Origin: Kingdonia uniflora
Taxonomy: Eukaryota > Streptophyta > Magnoliopsida > Ranunculales > Circaeasteraceae
Direction: 5' to 3'
Length of the DNA stretch: 64,000 bases
NCBI GenBank assembly: GCA_014058105.1
Contig: JACGCM010000544.1
Location: 186,001 to 250,000 of the forward strand
Under the pieces are notes generated by a model that was not told the origin of the DNA, made no database searches, and saw only the letters and a program-made list of their open reading frames with translations. Below, in pieces: positions 1 through 10,645 of this stretch; position 1 is the first letter of the stretch, and each line of letters begins with the position of its first letter. Both the position numbers and the translations under genes were made by a program.

Positions 1-969
1 CAACACCTACACCCGTCCGAAACCCATATTTTCTGACATTAAAGTTCTCAAGCATTTAAAATGCCTCCTCTGTTAGATCTTTTTTTAAACATAAAAACAT
101 TTGTGATCTATGACGATTCGGAATCCATACTTCATTAGTTTTTCTCCATAGAAGTATGTCTTCGTCCTTTTCTAATTTGTGATATATCTAATTTTCCATG
201 TAGTCTTCTACTTTGTAGTCTTTCCATCCAAACTTGTCTTATAATCCTTCTAAAATCTTCTTGGTTTAACATTGTTGTAGCAAACTCACTATAACAATTC
301 AGGATCACTGTAGCCGATGCCAAAATCACTGTACCAGTCGGTGTAAAAAAAATCTCACCGAATCTTGCTAGCTTTAGTACCAAGTTGTTAAAAACTACAT
401 TTGCAGAAGCTAAATTAAAACTAAGATCACTCAATTACATAAAATAAAATGTCGAAGACCTATGGTTTTTAGATTTACCCTAAACTTAACATCTCTCTTT
501 TTCTCACTAAAACCAACATAAAAAATAAACTAAGCTTATACTCTCAATTGCATAAAATAAAAGGTCGAAGACATGGTTTTTAGATTTACCCCAAACTTTA
601 TCTCTCTCTAAGGCTAAACATTTTTCTCACTAAAACTAACATAAGAAATTAACTAAGTTTATGCTCTCAATTGCATTAAATAAAAGGTCGAAGACATATA
701 ATTTTTAGATTTACCCCAAATTTTACATCTCTCTCTAAAGCTAAGTCGTTCTCTCACCAGAACCAATAGAAGAAATAAACTAAGTTTATGCTCTCTTTTA
801 TATGAGAAGAGACTTAACACAAATAGAATCTTTAATACTAATCTAATTAGGAAACTAGTCATATTATTTTAAAGAATTAAAGTAAATAGCAATAACTAAA
901 TAAAAAGGTGTTTATACAACGAACGAAACGTGTTACGCGTGGTCGTGGAGAAGGCCACGATTCTTATCA
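1..969 (-). mobile_element. Non-autonomous LTR retrotransposon, 5' LTR and start of internal region (copy C)
   Basis: On the minus strand an LTR runs from 969 (TGATAAGAATCG) to 386 (ends AACA) and is followed by a primer binding site (ACTTGGTACTAAAGC), similar to the plant Met-tRNA site. The internal region continues past the window edge. Its first part (about 135-320) matches the internal region of the element at 48977-51030, including a short reading frame with the residues RSRRLHGKL. No gag, protease, RT or integrase domain is visible. The LTR is about 584 bp, longer than the roughly 360 bp of its relatives, because an internal unit is present three times. The 3' LTR is outside the window, so a target duplication cannot be tested. 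Confidence 0.8.
430..790 (-). repeat. Three tandem copies of a ~115-123 bp unit inside an LTR
   Basis: Units start at 430, 543 and 666, each beginning CTCAATT(A/G)CAT on the plus strand and ending in AAG(C/T)TTAT. The related LTRs at 52781 and 55230 carry one such unit, so this is a local expansion in this copy. Confidence 0.85.
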
Positions 970-1226
970 AAATATATCATCCAAAAACTCTTAATTTCTC
1001 AACGATTTCATCAACTAATTGTATAAAGTAAATAAAATGTACTAGTAACCCTAGAGGGAAGGGATGGAGGAGAAGAGAACAAAAAATGAAGAAGAGAGAT
1101 AAATAAGAAAATGATAATGAGTAATAGTTGGACATTGTTTTTTGTGACATCTTATGTTTGAATCGTTTAGCCTTTATCCCTACTCTACATCTCAAATTTG
1201 TCTTAAGAGTTGTTTAGAGTTTAAAC
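970..1226. other. Unassigned AT-rich spacer
   Basis: Sequence between the LTR and the next MITE. Only short chance reading frames; nothing recognised. Confidence 0.5.
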
Positions 1227-1778
1227 TAGGGCTTCAACTTTTGTCCGAAATTTTAATTTTTTTCGATTTTCGATCCGATTTTTTCAATTTAGGAACCCTA
1301 TTTTATAGTTTCGATTTCCAAATTTTTTCGAAAAATTTTAGATCGGAATCGAATAGTTTTCTGGTATTCCAAAATTTCTGATCCGATCCGATTATTCCGA
1401 ATACCCTCCATTCTGATTTTTCCGAATATTTTTATTCAATATTTAATTTATTTTTTTGTAGTTTAATAATTTATTTATTTTTGTTAGATGAAAATATAAT
1501 AATGTTACCATTGTATAAGTAAGGGTTTGATATTTTGATTTGAGAACATTACGTTTAATTTTATATATAAAAAATGTAAAATTCGCTATTTTCACAAATA
1601 TTATTTGAAATTTCTGATTTTTTTTAATTTTTAATCTAAAAATTTCGATTTTTTCAAATTTCCAAAAAATAAAAAATTGGATTAGATCGAAACAAATTTT
1701 ACAATTCCGAGAAAAATCGAAAAAATTCCGACTACTCTTATTTCCGATTAGATCCGATCCGATCCAAAAACAAACCTA
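1227..1778. mobile_element. hAT-like MITE, non-coding
   Basis: The ends are inverted: TAGGGCTTCAAC at the left, and CAAACCTA at the right (inverse TAGGTTTG). Subterminal GATCCGATCCGATT-type motifs also recur in inverted order on the two sides. The flanking octamers GTTTAAAC and GTTTACTA agree at five of eight positions, as expected for an aged 8-bp target duplication. The interior is very AT-rich with no coding capacity. Superfamily assignment rests on the termini and the 8-bp spacing only. Confidence 0.55.
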
Positions 1779-2329
1779 GTTTACTAATAACATGGGATCG
1801 TATCAAAGTAGTCTCTCAAGAATCTTTAACTCATGCTACTGTACTTTCTCAACAAGTTTCCATTCATGCTCCATTGTACAGCTTTATTATACTAAAGACA
1901 AACAATAGTCGTTGTGTCATGCTGCAACAGTCATTTATATACATTGATCCAAGACCCTAGGAGAAAAAAATCTGACGATCGGAAAGATGGCATTCTTCGT
2001 CGAGGCCTTCACCACTTATACGTTTTTGAATAATAATTGAAATTTGGGTATCCTTTCGGGTGGGAGGGGGCAGTTCACAATTAGTTTACCCTTCATAGCT
2101 CCTCTGAATATTGCCTGCAGTAGTAGAAATGCATCACCTTTATAACATATAAACACATAGATTCCATACACTGTCCAAAACTATGGGTGCCCATTAGAAG
2201 GATATACCGGAGACAATTGGAAGATCGGGAAAGAATTTCTCAAGAGATTTGTAAAGACAATAATTATCTAATAGTGTAGATAACGTGATAATTATGAACG
2301 CAAAAACAATAATTATCTAATAGTGTAGA
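1779..2329. other. Intergenic, no gene seen
   Basis: No coding region recognised. The right end (2258-2329) is part of a 49-bp direct duplication that runs into the neighbouring LTR. Confidence 0.5.
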
Positions 2330-2355
2330 TGACGTGATAACTACGAACGCGGAAG
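2258..2355. repeat. 49-bp direct duplication spanning a transposon boundary
   Basis: Two copies, 2258-2306 and 2307-2355, each starting CAATAATTATCTAATAGTG. Each contains the GTAGA target sequence plus the first ~25 bp of the adjoining LTR, so the duplication happened after the LTR element inserted. Confidence 0.75.
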
Positions 2356-4455
2356 CGAGAATCTTAAGAAAACCACGTTGTGTTTGAGAGTTGGAGAAAA
2401 CTACTAAAACAAATCAACTTCATTAACAATGCTGAGATTACATCACTCTCTCCCCTTATAACCTAGGTTTCCCTAGAGTCACTCCTACAATATCTCCCAT
2501 AGCATATCCAATTAGAAAACTAACATAAAAAACAGAAACTGTTAATAACACACATTGGACCTCTCCAACAGAGCATAAGCTAGGCATAAAATTAAACATA
2601 GGTCAAACGGTGTGGTAAACGACTCATAGGCACGTGCCACGTCAAACTCTCCGTCTTCGGAAGATTTTGATCACGAAATCAATACGGTGGAACTATTCTG
2701 GAAATCGTGAAATCTTTCGCATAATTTTTTGTACCCTGTCATTGTACCCGAGAGCAGGGGTATGATGTCGTCGCCGACATCCCTACGTCCATTGACGTAT
2801 AAAATTAAAAACTAAAAAATTACTGTGGTCCGCTCCTCAAAACCTGCTACAAAACCTTCCCAAAACGGGTCAACATACGAATATAATTCTTTGTATCGGG
2901 CCATCATCTCCCTTATACGGATCAAATATTTGGATATCCCAGACTGTAACATGCGTGAAGAGAACTGTTGGACGATGCCGATCTGCATTTTGTAATTCAT
3001 ACGGGTCTCTTGAATCCACTGCTGAGTAGCACGGTGATTGGTAGCTACTACCGAAGATGCACTTTGTTCGATCGGTTCTCTAGAGGACTCACCAAATGAG
3101 TGCATCCTTAACTACTGGATGACGTGGCTAGTATGACCCGCTGACATTGTAGACTTAATTAGATTAAACTGAACCAGGTCCGACACGTGTATTGTGTTGG
3201 CACATAACTCCGGCCGAATATATGGCACATTTAACCATTGTTGAAGGTGGTAAGTTTGGGCCGTAGTCAAATGGTATGTTGCAACTGCTCTCATAGAAAC
3301 ACTCTCTCCTTCCTCTTGCACAATCGTGACCAAGAATTTGTAACTTGATTTCGGGTGGCTTTTAAATCCCCTTAAGTCTCGATTTTTCGATTTGTGGGGC
3401 GCAGTAGAGAGCCGAACATCTTCGCATTGGACCAACCGTTCCTCCCTTATTGTAGATTGCGTCAAAGTGGCTTGTTAAAACCCATAAACGCCATTTTTTT
3501 TCTAGGGTTTGAAGCACTATTTGGATCAGCTGGAGCGGCTTAGTTCGCTGCGTTCCTTGTGCGCCACTCGGGTCAGATAAATCTGGATTCAGGTTTGGCT
3601 TGGGATCGGGTCGGCTCGAAAAACCAGAAACTGTTACGACTCGATCTCTTATTTCGCCCAAAATACCAGACGAAACTTCAAGCTGAGACGTCCAAGGGAC
3701 TCCGTCAGGACGTCCGGTCAGTCCGCTTGCGTCACTCGTCGCTTTTCCAGCGACTGTCTCTCTTGTTTCGACTACTATCGGGGCTAAGGCCGATGTTGGT
3801 AGGTGTTGCTGGGTCATCTCTCCGTAAGAACCCGTGTTTGGTTGGCGGTTGTGGTGGCCGGCCCTTTGGGTACGGCTTGGACTCCAATTTCCTTACCATT
3901 ACAAGCTTCGATTTCAACAACTAGATTTGCAAAAGGGTTGTCGAGATCGTCACTCCTCGCGGCGACGCTTCCCTCAAGAGAGGGGTTTTCTAGTATGCCC
4001 AACGGAAGTGGTTGGGAATGAAAAAAGACTCATTTTTCCAAAAGCCTCGACAAACTTATTAAGCTTATCCGATATCCTCGCTACATCGTCGGCAAGCGTA
4101 GGTTTCTTCGTCGCGGGTCTTCCACGAGGCATCTTTGCTCTTAAAACTTATTACACTGAATTATAACGCGACTCTAATACCAATTGATGTGATAACTACG
4201 AACGCGGAAGCGAGATTTATAAGAAAACCAAGTTTTGTTTAAGAGTTAGAGAAAACTACTAGTTTTTACTAAAACAAATCAACTTCATTAACAACTGAAC
4301 TGTTGAGATTACACCACCCTCTACCCTTATAACCTAGGTTTCATAGAATCACTCCTACAATATCTATCTCCCCTACCCTCAAAAACAAAAACGGCTAATA
4401 ACTCACATTGGACCTCTCCAACAGAGCAACAGTGTGGTAAGGCACGTGCACGTCA
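2330..4455 (-). mobile_element. Complete non-autonomous LTR retrotransposon (element F)
   Basis: The element has LTRs at 2330-2644 and 4185-4455, both bounded by TG and CA, and a perfect 5-bp target duplication GTAGA at 2325-2329 and 4456-4460. It reads on the minus strand: a primer binding site (TTGGTATTAGAGTCGC) lies just inside the 4185 LTR, and a purine-rich tract (GACGGAGAGTT) just inside the other. The internal region is only ~1.5 kb. It begins with a gag-like frame from the minus-strand ATG at 4132 (residues MPRGRPATKKPTLADD, then a stop after about 50 residues) and holds short frames at 2812-3817. No RT or integrase is present, so it must have been moved in trans. A second copy of this LTR type starts at 63883. 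Confidence 0.88.
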
Positions 4456-4460
4456 GTAGA

Positions 4461-5966
4461 ATGTAGAATAGACATTTAAATTCTATGGCACACCTTTCTA
4501 ATATGTAGTAAGCGGTGAGAGACTCATTAATCCTAAAAGAAAGTATCGTCAAATTAAAATATATATATTGATCCTTCTGGTAATTACACATTTATATGGA
4601 AAACAACCTTCTGATGCCGATTTAATTTGTGTTCATCTCCCATAGCAATGATTCAAATACCACCCAGAAAAGACAGTACTAAACAATGTAAAAGGCAGGA
4701 CATTGATATCATAAAAGGTCGCCTACTCAGGTTTCCACCAGGAAGGTTCTTTACTGAGGTGAATAAACCAATGAAGAGATATCATTAATCAAGATTAGTC
4801 GTGAAATGGCACAGTAGAAAGGGCCCGAAATTTATGAAATATCTTAAACGCGAGAATGGAAGTCAAAATGTAACTAGGACTACAAGCAATCCTACATATG
4901 CATCATAATTAGCACTCATCTGGACACAGCCTCCTCCAAGAAAATTCCTTAAAATACACCCTTCAAATGCAAAATAACAAATGGAAGAACTCTCCCACTA
5001 TATTCCCCTCCTGGCAGTATTTCACCATAGGTCAGCATCTAAAATCCCTAGCCAAGTGAAGGAAGTATGACATATCAAAAGACCCCATATAATGCAAGAG
5101 GTGGTAGGAACAACAAAGTAGTATCCATTTCCTAGCAATGTAATTCCTTACTAATTGGACTATTCCTAAACTAATGTTTTGGGAAAAGAGGACACACTTT
5201 TATTGGACTTTGGACGAGGTGCAGGAAGCAATGGAGTTTTTTAAATGGTAAAGGAAAAGGTCTTCATGGATAATTGTTAACACTTAAAGATAGATAAGAC
5301 TCTTATATTATCCCTAAGAGGAATTGGGGAACAGCTAGAATCCTTAAGCTGGCTTCTAAGATCATCTAGTTTATGCTGCCTCCTTTTAAACACCATAAAA
5401 GAAAGTTAGAAACCCGTTTTTCAATCCCTTCCACTCGCTACACCTATGTGGTGCCCGACTTCATTAGACTCGTGCCCCAATTCTTACACTATACCTCGGG
5501 ACTAGGTAGGGTTATCGTCGGCGATATAATCGCAAGCTTTTTGACATGTTGAATGCTGGCCATGGCTAAGGTAGTATTCAATACTAAGCAAATTGGCATA
5601 GCATGGAGACGATTTAGGCTTTAAGGCTTGAATAGAACATAAGACTTCCAAGGGGTAAAGGGTGATCCTCAGTTAAGTATAAATTTTAAATATAGATTTC
5701 GTTGATAGCCATGTCAAGGTCAGATATTCTTGTTGCCTGAGCAATTTTGTGTCAACGGGGTGTGGTTCAATGAGTTGAAAGAAACTTCTTTGTTTAGAAT
5801 TTGTTTGTAGGAGGTTCTCATATTGAGCCGGAAGTGATTAACAACCCTTCATTTTTTGGTATATTTTTCATTTGTATCTCTGTAGCCGCAAAAGTTTATC
5901 CTCTAGCCAAAGCAAAAGGGAAAAGAATCTATACTCAGAAAAATATTCCAGGATATTTTTCAATAC
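4461..5966. other. Intergenic region downstream of the DIM1-like pseudogene
   Basis: I searched the minus strand for the family's last exon (the motif YRGAM followed by a short basic tail) and did not find it. Only short chance frames are present. Confidence 0.5.
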
Positions 5967-6718
5967 CTCTACAACATCAATAAAATCCTGTTTCTTGTGA
6001 AATGCACCTATCCATTTAGTGTGATCTGCAGTCCTGAAAAACCACAAAAATGAAGTGAGTGTCATACTTCGCTTACAAATGGATGGAGCCTTTCTTACTG
6101 AGAAACTTCTGTGTTAACTATAAAGAGAAAAAATGAAAATCCTGTTTGTGCTGGACATACAGATCAAAGTAAAACAAAGGAAACGATGTAAGAAGATTGT
6201 TTGCAAAATGCGTGCATTTTAAATAAAATTAAAAAAGCTCAATTTGCATGGCAAAAATAAACTGGTCAACTACTGAAATATCAGTTGCAGTAGTAGATGG
6301 TTACGCAGAAAGATTTCTGCATCTATAGTCTCACGGTCGTACTAGGTGAAAGCCTAAATAACAAGGTATTTTACAAATTTTATCCTTCACAGGGTAATAG
6401 GTGATTAACAAACAAAGAATTGTGAGGGAGAGTCGTACCCAGAATCCATCTTCATGTGATGGGAATTGAAGAAACTTCGAAACTTCGCGTGCTGATTTGG
6501 CAAGCTGCTCAGAAAGAGATGGATATAATCAGATATCTAAATAACAAAATACTGAGAGGAGGATCTAATAGAATGAAGCTACTTACTATGCCATCAAGTT
6601 CGAGACAAATAGGATCAGAAGCTCTCCCAAAACGAAGGATGAGGACCTTGTCAATAGTGTCTCTGATAATTGAGTCCACTTCCAGTTTCTTCATCAACGT
6701 AGGTATTATGCAACTCAT
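5967..6718 (-). pseudogene. DIM1-like (TXNL4B-type) thioredoxin-fold splicing protein, disrupted
   Basis: Three exons are recognisable. Exon 1 (6587-6718) encodes 44 residues, starting MSCIIPTLMKKLEVDS and containing the family signature VLILRFGR, and ends at a GTAAGT donor. Exon 2 (6439-6504) begins LAKSAREVSKF and ends with the DNA for NSHHMKMDSG. Exon 3 (5967-6033) encodes TADHTKWIGAFHKKQDFIDV. The family is a U5-snRNP-associated thioredoxin-like fold used in pre-mRNA splicing. Exon 2 has lost the ~30 residues normally between SKF and FFN, including the cis-proline loop. The join is out of frame: 66 nt read through as 22 codons, then exon 3 reads to a TAA after five codons. The expected fourth exon was not found. 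Introns are kept, so this is a decayed gene or duplicate, not a processed copy. Confidence 0.85.
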
Positions 6719-7229
6719 AACGACCTACGTACCACTCCAATAGTAGACTTAAACCGGTACACTGCAAGCGATAATAAAACGATAGTCGGAGGCAACACCA
6801 AATGCTGTCATATGCAGTGAGGAAATCTGATTTAGAAACTGCAAGAGATAGGTTTATTCACTAAAATTAATGAGCTGAAAATTTTGCCCTCAAGACCCAG
6901 CACAGTAATCGATAAAAGATAAGCTTAAATCATAAGGAAAAAAATGAATGGCCAATCTCCCATTCTGAAAAGAAATTGTATTAACCAAAAAAAAGGGGAC
7001 AAACGAAACGTGTATCAAAAAAAAGTGTACATCAACGAGCCAACGACGAGAGGTATCAGTCTAAGCTGTATCAAGTCTAAGCTGTTCACATGTTATATGT
7101 CCCTAATTACCTAATCTTCCATATCTTTGGCCTTAGCCTTCATAGTCTATTATCCTATTTTCCTTGAACCTAGAAGACATATTCTAAATCATGTAATTCC
7201 TAATGCAAGAACATTGGAGAAAACCCATA
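6700..7229 (-). repeat. Upstream region of the DIM1-like gene, copy 1 of a direct duplication
   Basis: 530 bp repeated at 8032-8545 at roughly 98 percent identity by eye. This copy is joined to the gene: its low end includes the ATG and the first ~19 nt of coding sequence. It differs by a handful of substitutions and an 18-bp extra tandem piece near 7060 (TCTAAGCTGTATCAAG). Confidence 0.9.
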
Positions 7230-8031
7230 CCAGCCCGGGACCGCCTCTACAGTTCCCGGAGTGCAGCGGAATAAGGGACCGTGCGGCGTACACGGACGCG
7301 CGGTCGGCGTGTACCAGCCATCTTCACGGGCGCGGCGCGCCAGTGGCATACAACCCACGGATGCTAGAGCGACATCCGGATAATCCTAGATACTCGTGAG
7401 GGGTAATGGAATATGCATTCAATATAGGCAACAACGCTGAAGGTTCCCTCAATAATCCCTATAGCGTAATCTCTCGCGACGCGCGCGAGGTACGGAAAGC
7501 ACACCTGTCCTGTAGCGGATCAGGGTAGCTCAATATGCCGGTTTCCACATAAGGGACTCATATCTCAAGGGGCGACGAGCCTGGACTATTTATATTGTCC
7601 ATCTGTAAGGGGCGGTGCGTCTCGGATAGCCCGCGGGGCATAACGGCGCCATATGAAGCCCTCTTTGGAAAACCGGCCCGCATTGCGAGGCAATGTCCCC
7701 TAGCCTTCCCTAGGCCTAGGAGAACTCATAACCATCCCTTGTAGATAGTCCATGAGCCGGGGTCCTTGATGACCAAGCATTAAAGCTCTTTTAGTCATGA
7801 GGAGGATCGGACCAAGGTTCCTCCTTAATATAGCTACTAAGTGAATAGTCAATTTCCAAAAGAAAACGTTAAAACATGAGACGAAGCGTACTGGACCTTT
7901 TCGCCCCCTTAACTGAATCCGATTGCGACGAAACTTGGCGTGGAGCTATATTAGGATATAGAGAACAAATACATTCGGACAGAACTCAAAACGCTCTGGT
8001 AAATTTGGCCGGCGTTTGGTAGATCGTGACA
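7230..8031. other. GC- and CpG-rich insert of unknown origin between duplicated flanks
   Basis: This 802-bp block differs sharply in composition from the AT-rich DNA on both sides. It is rich in CG dinucleotides (for example GACGCGCGCGAGG and GGGCGCGGCGCGCC). It has no long reading frame, tRNA, rRNA or organelle sequence that I recognise, no TG..CA termini and no terminal inverted repeats. The only frame of note (7127-7399) crosses the left junction and is not convincing. Options are an unrecognised LTR or satellite fragment, filler DNA captured during break repair, or foreign DNA. Confidence 0.7.
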
Positions 8032-8545
8032 TAGGTATTATGCAACTCATAACGACCTACGTACCACTCCAATAGTAGACTTAAACCGGTACACTGCTAG
8101 CGATAATAAAACGATAGTCGGAGGCAACACCAAATGCTGTCATATGCAGTGAGGAAATCTGATTTAGAAACTGCAAGAGATAGGTTTATTCACTAAAATT
8201 AATGAGCTGAAAATTTTGCCCTCAAGACCCAGCACAGTAATCAATACAAGATAAGCTTAAATCATAAGGAAAAAAATGAATGGCCAATCTCCCATTCTGA
8301 AAAGAAATTGTATTAACCAAAAAAAAGGGGACAAACGAAACGTGTATCAAAAAAAAGTGTACATCAACGAGCCAACGACGAGAGGCATCAGTCTAAGCTG
8401 TTCACATGTTATATGTCCCTAATTACCTAATCTTCCATATCTTTGGCCTTAGCCTCCATAGTCTTTTATCCTATTTTCCTTGAACCTAGAAGACATATTC
8501 TCAATCATGTAATTCCTAATACAAGAACATTGGAGAAAACCCATA
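8032..8545 (-). repeat. Upstream region of the DIM1-like gene, copy 2 of a direct duplication
   Basis: Matches 6700-7229. At its low end it still carries the start codon and first codons of the DIM1-like gene, but these run directly into the GC-rich insert. Its high end continues into unique sequence (8546 on), so this copy probably keeps the original upstream connection. Confidence 0.9.
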
Positions 8546-8879
8546 ACTCCCTAATTCATTTAAAAAAATCTCAAAGAAGAAGGACAAGTTTGGGTACCTG
8601 TTGTTAGTCGGAGGGATTTTGCAGAAATACAATGTTTTTTTTTGAAGAAAATCACTTCAACAGAGTCCTTCCACAAGTCACACGAATACTCGGGAAGGAT
8701 TTTGCAGATCGAGGAAGACCGGAATATGGCAAGAGAATACTAGAGTTACCTCAAGAGATGAGGAGTAGAGACTAAAGAATTGTGAAACTAAAGAAGGTAA
8801 AAGACGGGTAGCTGATTCGTACATATTTGAGAACGAGGCAGGGAGTGTAGAACAGAGAGAAATAAAAAAATGGACGTTG
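8546..8879 (-). other. Probable ancestral promoter/5'UTR region of the DIM1-like gene
   Basis: No coding region. On the minus strand a good donor (AACAACAG|GTACCC, near 8595-8605) and an acceptor (TTTCTTTTCAG, in both duplicated copies) suggest that the gene once had a 5'UTR intron across this area. This is inference from splice-site-like sequence only. Confidence 0.35.
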
Positions 8880-9836
8880 TGTAAGCACCTCTTTATCTAG
8901 TTATTATTATTTACTTTAATTCCTTAAAATAATAGGACTAGTTTCTTAAGTAGACAAGTGTTAGGGCTATTTAGGAACTTCAAAATTTAGGCCAGCCATG
9001 AACGAACTAGACTAGCCTGCTCTGGTTGTATATGAACTCGAACGAGTTTTGTTTTCTGGACTATTTGGTAACCTAATTGAAAAGAATATTTTGTTGTCCA
9101 AATTCGATGAAATAATTCACGATAATTATGTTTTGAATAAAATTCCCACAAAAACCATCAATAATTTAATCGGATTTATCCTTATTCAAGCTTCATAAAT
9201 CATGTTATAGTTGAAGCAACTTGAAATATCTTCAAACGAATCATGCTATAATCGAAGCATCTTGGTATATTTTTCAGAATTTGAATCATTGAATCCTGGT
9301 TTTTGGTCTTAAATAAATGATGAGAAATCAAGAGTGGAAGAGTTGTTACAACTATTAGTGTACACGAATCATGGGATCAGGGTGATAATTCTAGAATGTT
9401 AAATAAAAGCTAGGAGAGAGAGAGAGATATGAAGATCATAGAGAAGATAGAGGGAATAACTGAGAGTTTTGAAAATTCAGTTGTTTTTTAGTGCTTTGGG
9501 AGTGAGAAAAGAAAAATATTTGCTATGAAGAGATAAAGATTGGTAGATGGGGGAGACCAACCACTTCTCTTCCGAGTGGTGAATAAAGATGAGAGTTTTC
9601 AAAACAGTTATGTTGTGAAACGGCTATGAGAAGATTAACGTTTAAACTAGTTTTGAGCCTTTTTTTAGAGTAGCTTTGGTTAACTTAGAACTAGAATAAC
9701 GGGTTCTACTTACTTGCCAAACACACGCTTTGCCTTAGTTTTAGTTCGGAACCAAACTGGACCAATTTTTTTAAGTTTCCAAACAGCCTCTTAGGGTTTA
9801 TATTTGTACTTGGTCTCTTCTCATACAAAACAGAGC
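8880..9836 (+). mobile_element. LTR fragment of the copy A/B/C family, split by a DNA transposon
   Basis: Positions 8880-8963 (TTTACTTTAATTCCTT, then AATAGGACTAGTTTC) and 9794-9836 (GGTCTCTTCTCATAC, then AGAGCTTAAG) match consecutive parts of the LTRs at 52781 and 55230. The 827 bp between them are a later PIF/Harbinger insertion. Neither end of the LTR is complete. Confidence 0.65.
8964..9790. mobile_element. PIF/Harbinger (Tourist-like) non-autonomous element
   Basis: Terminal inverted repeats GGGCTATTTAGGAACTT (left) and GAGGCTGTTTGGAAACTT (inverse of the right end) are flanked by the trinucleotide TTA on both sides (8961-8963, 9791-9793), the usual PIF/Harbinger target. The 827-bp interior has no transposase frame. 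It interrupts an older LTR fragment. Confidence 0.8.
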
Positions 9837-10210
9837 TTAAGGCCCTGTTTGTTTTTTAAGTCAAAGGTGAGATATTTTGGAAACTTCTCACCCTTGACAT
9901 GTTTTATTATAATATCAAAGTTAGCAAAATCTCCATAAAAAATAAAAACTAGCAGCTTGGCCTCACTTTTAACCTCAAAAATTCACACCCTGATACCCCC
10001 CCCCCCCCCCCCCCCCTGAAGTTCTAACAAAAAAAACTTGTAGTTTTCTTTTGACTTGGCTTTGACTGCTCGTTTCCCCTCTATACTTTGGTTTGGTTGT
10101 TTCCCACCCCGAAATTGGTTTAAGTGGGGTGGGAAATGTTTTCCCCAAATAAGCCAAATCAAAACCCTCTCTCTCCCTTTCTCACTAATTCAAGAAGATC
10201 GAATTAGTGA
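9837..10210. other. Spacer with a 21-bp C homopolymer
   Basis: No gene. Starts GGCCCTGTTTG, which resembles a Tourist-like terminus, but I could not find a partner end. A run of 21 cytosines lies at 9996-10016. Confidence 0.5.
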
Positions 10211-10645
10211 GGTCTACAGCCAATCTAAGAGAAGACTCCACTCAAGAACAGGGGATTTTCATAAAGCAGGAAAAGAGATTAATATAATCATATTCATATT
10301 CGATTATTGATCATAATTATTGTAAGAACTTTTTTCTCGTACTTTAATGATTATTTTAAGTACATTATTATTTGTTTGATATTTACTGTTCACGTTTACC
10401 GAGTATCTCTCTCTCCTTGACGTACTAAAGCATAATCACTCCCCAAAGTTTTTTTAGGGTTCCTCTCTCTCTCTTAATCAGTTCTAAAGTAAGTTTTAGC
10501 CATGAAATCCCCAAAGAAGAAGAAGGGTTGAAAATTGAGAGAACCAAATTGAGAGTTTTTCCAAGGGTTTGATGATTTCAATTTGATTTGAGTAGTCAAG
10601 ATTTTATTTTTTAAAATCGATTACAGATGAGATTCTAGAATCCGA

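Noticed and set aside
7127..7399. 90-codon frame across the left edge of the GC-rich insert
   Set aside because: It spans a duplication junction and fades into Arg/Pro-rich sequence typical of GC-rich non-coding DNA.
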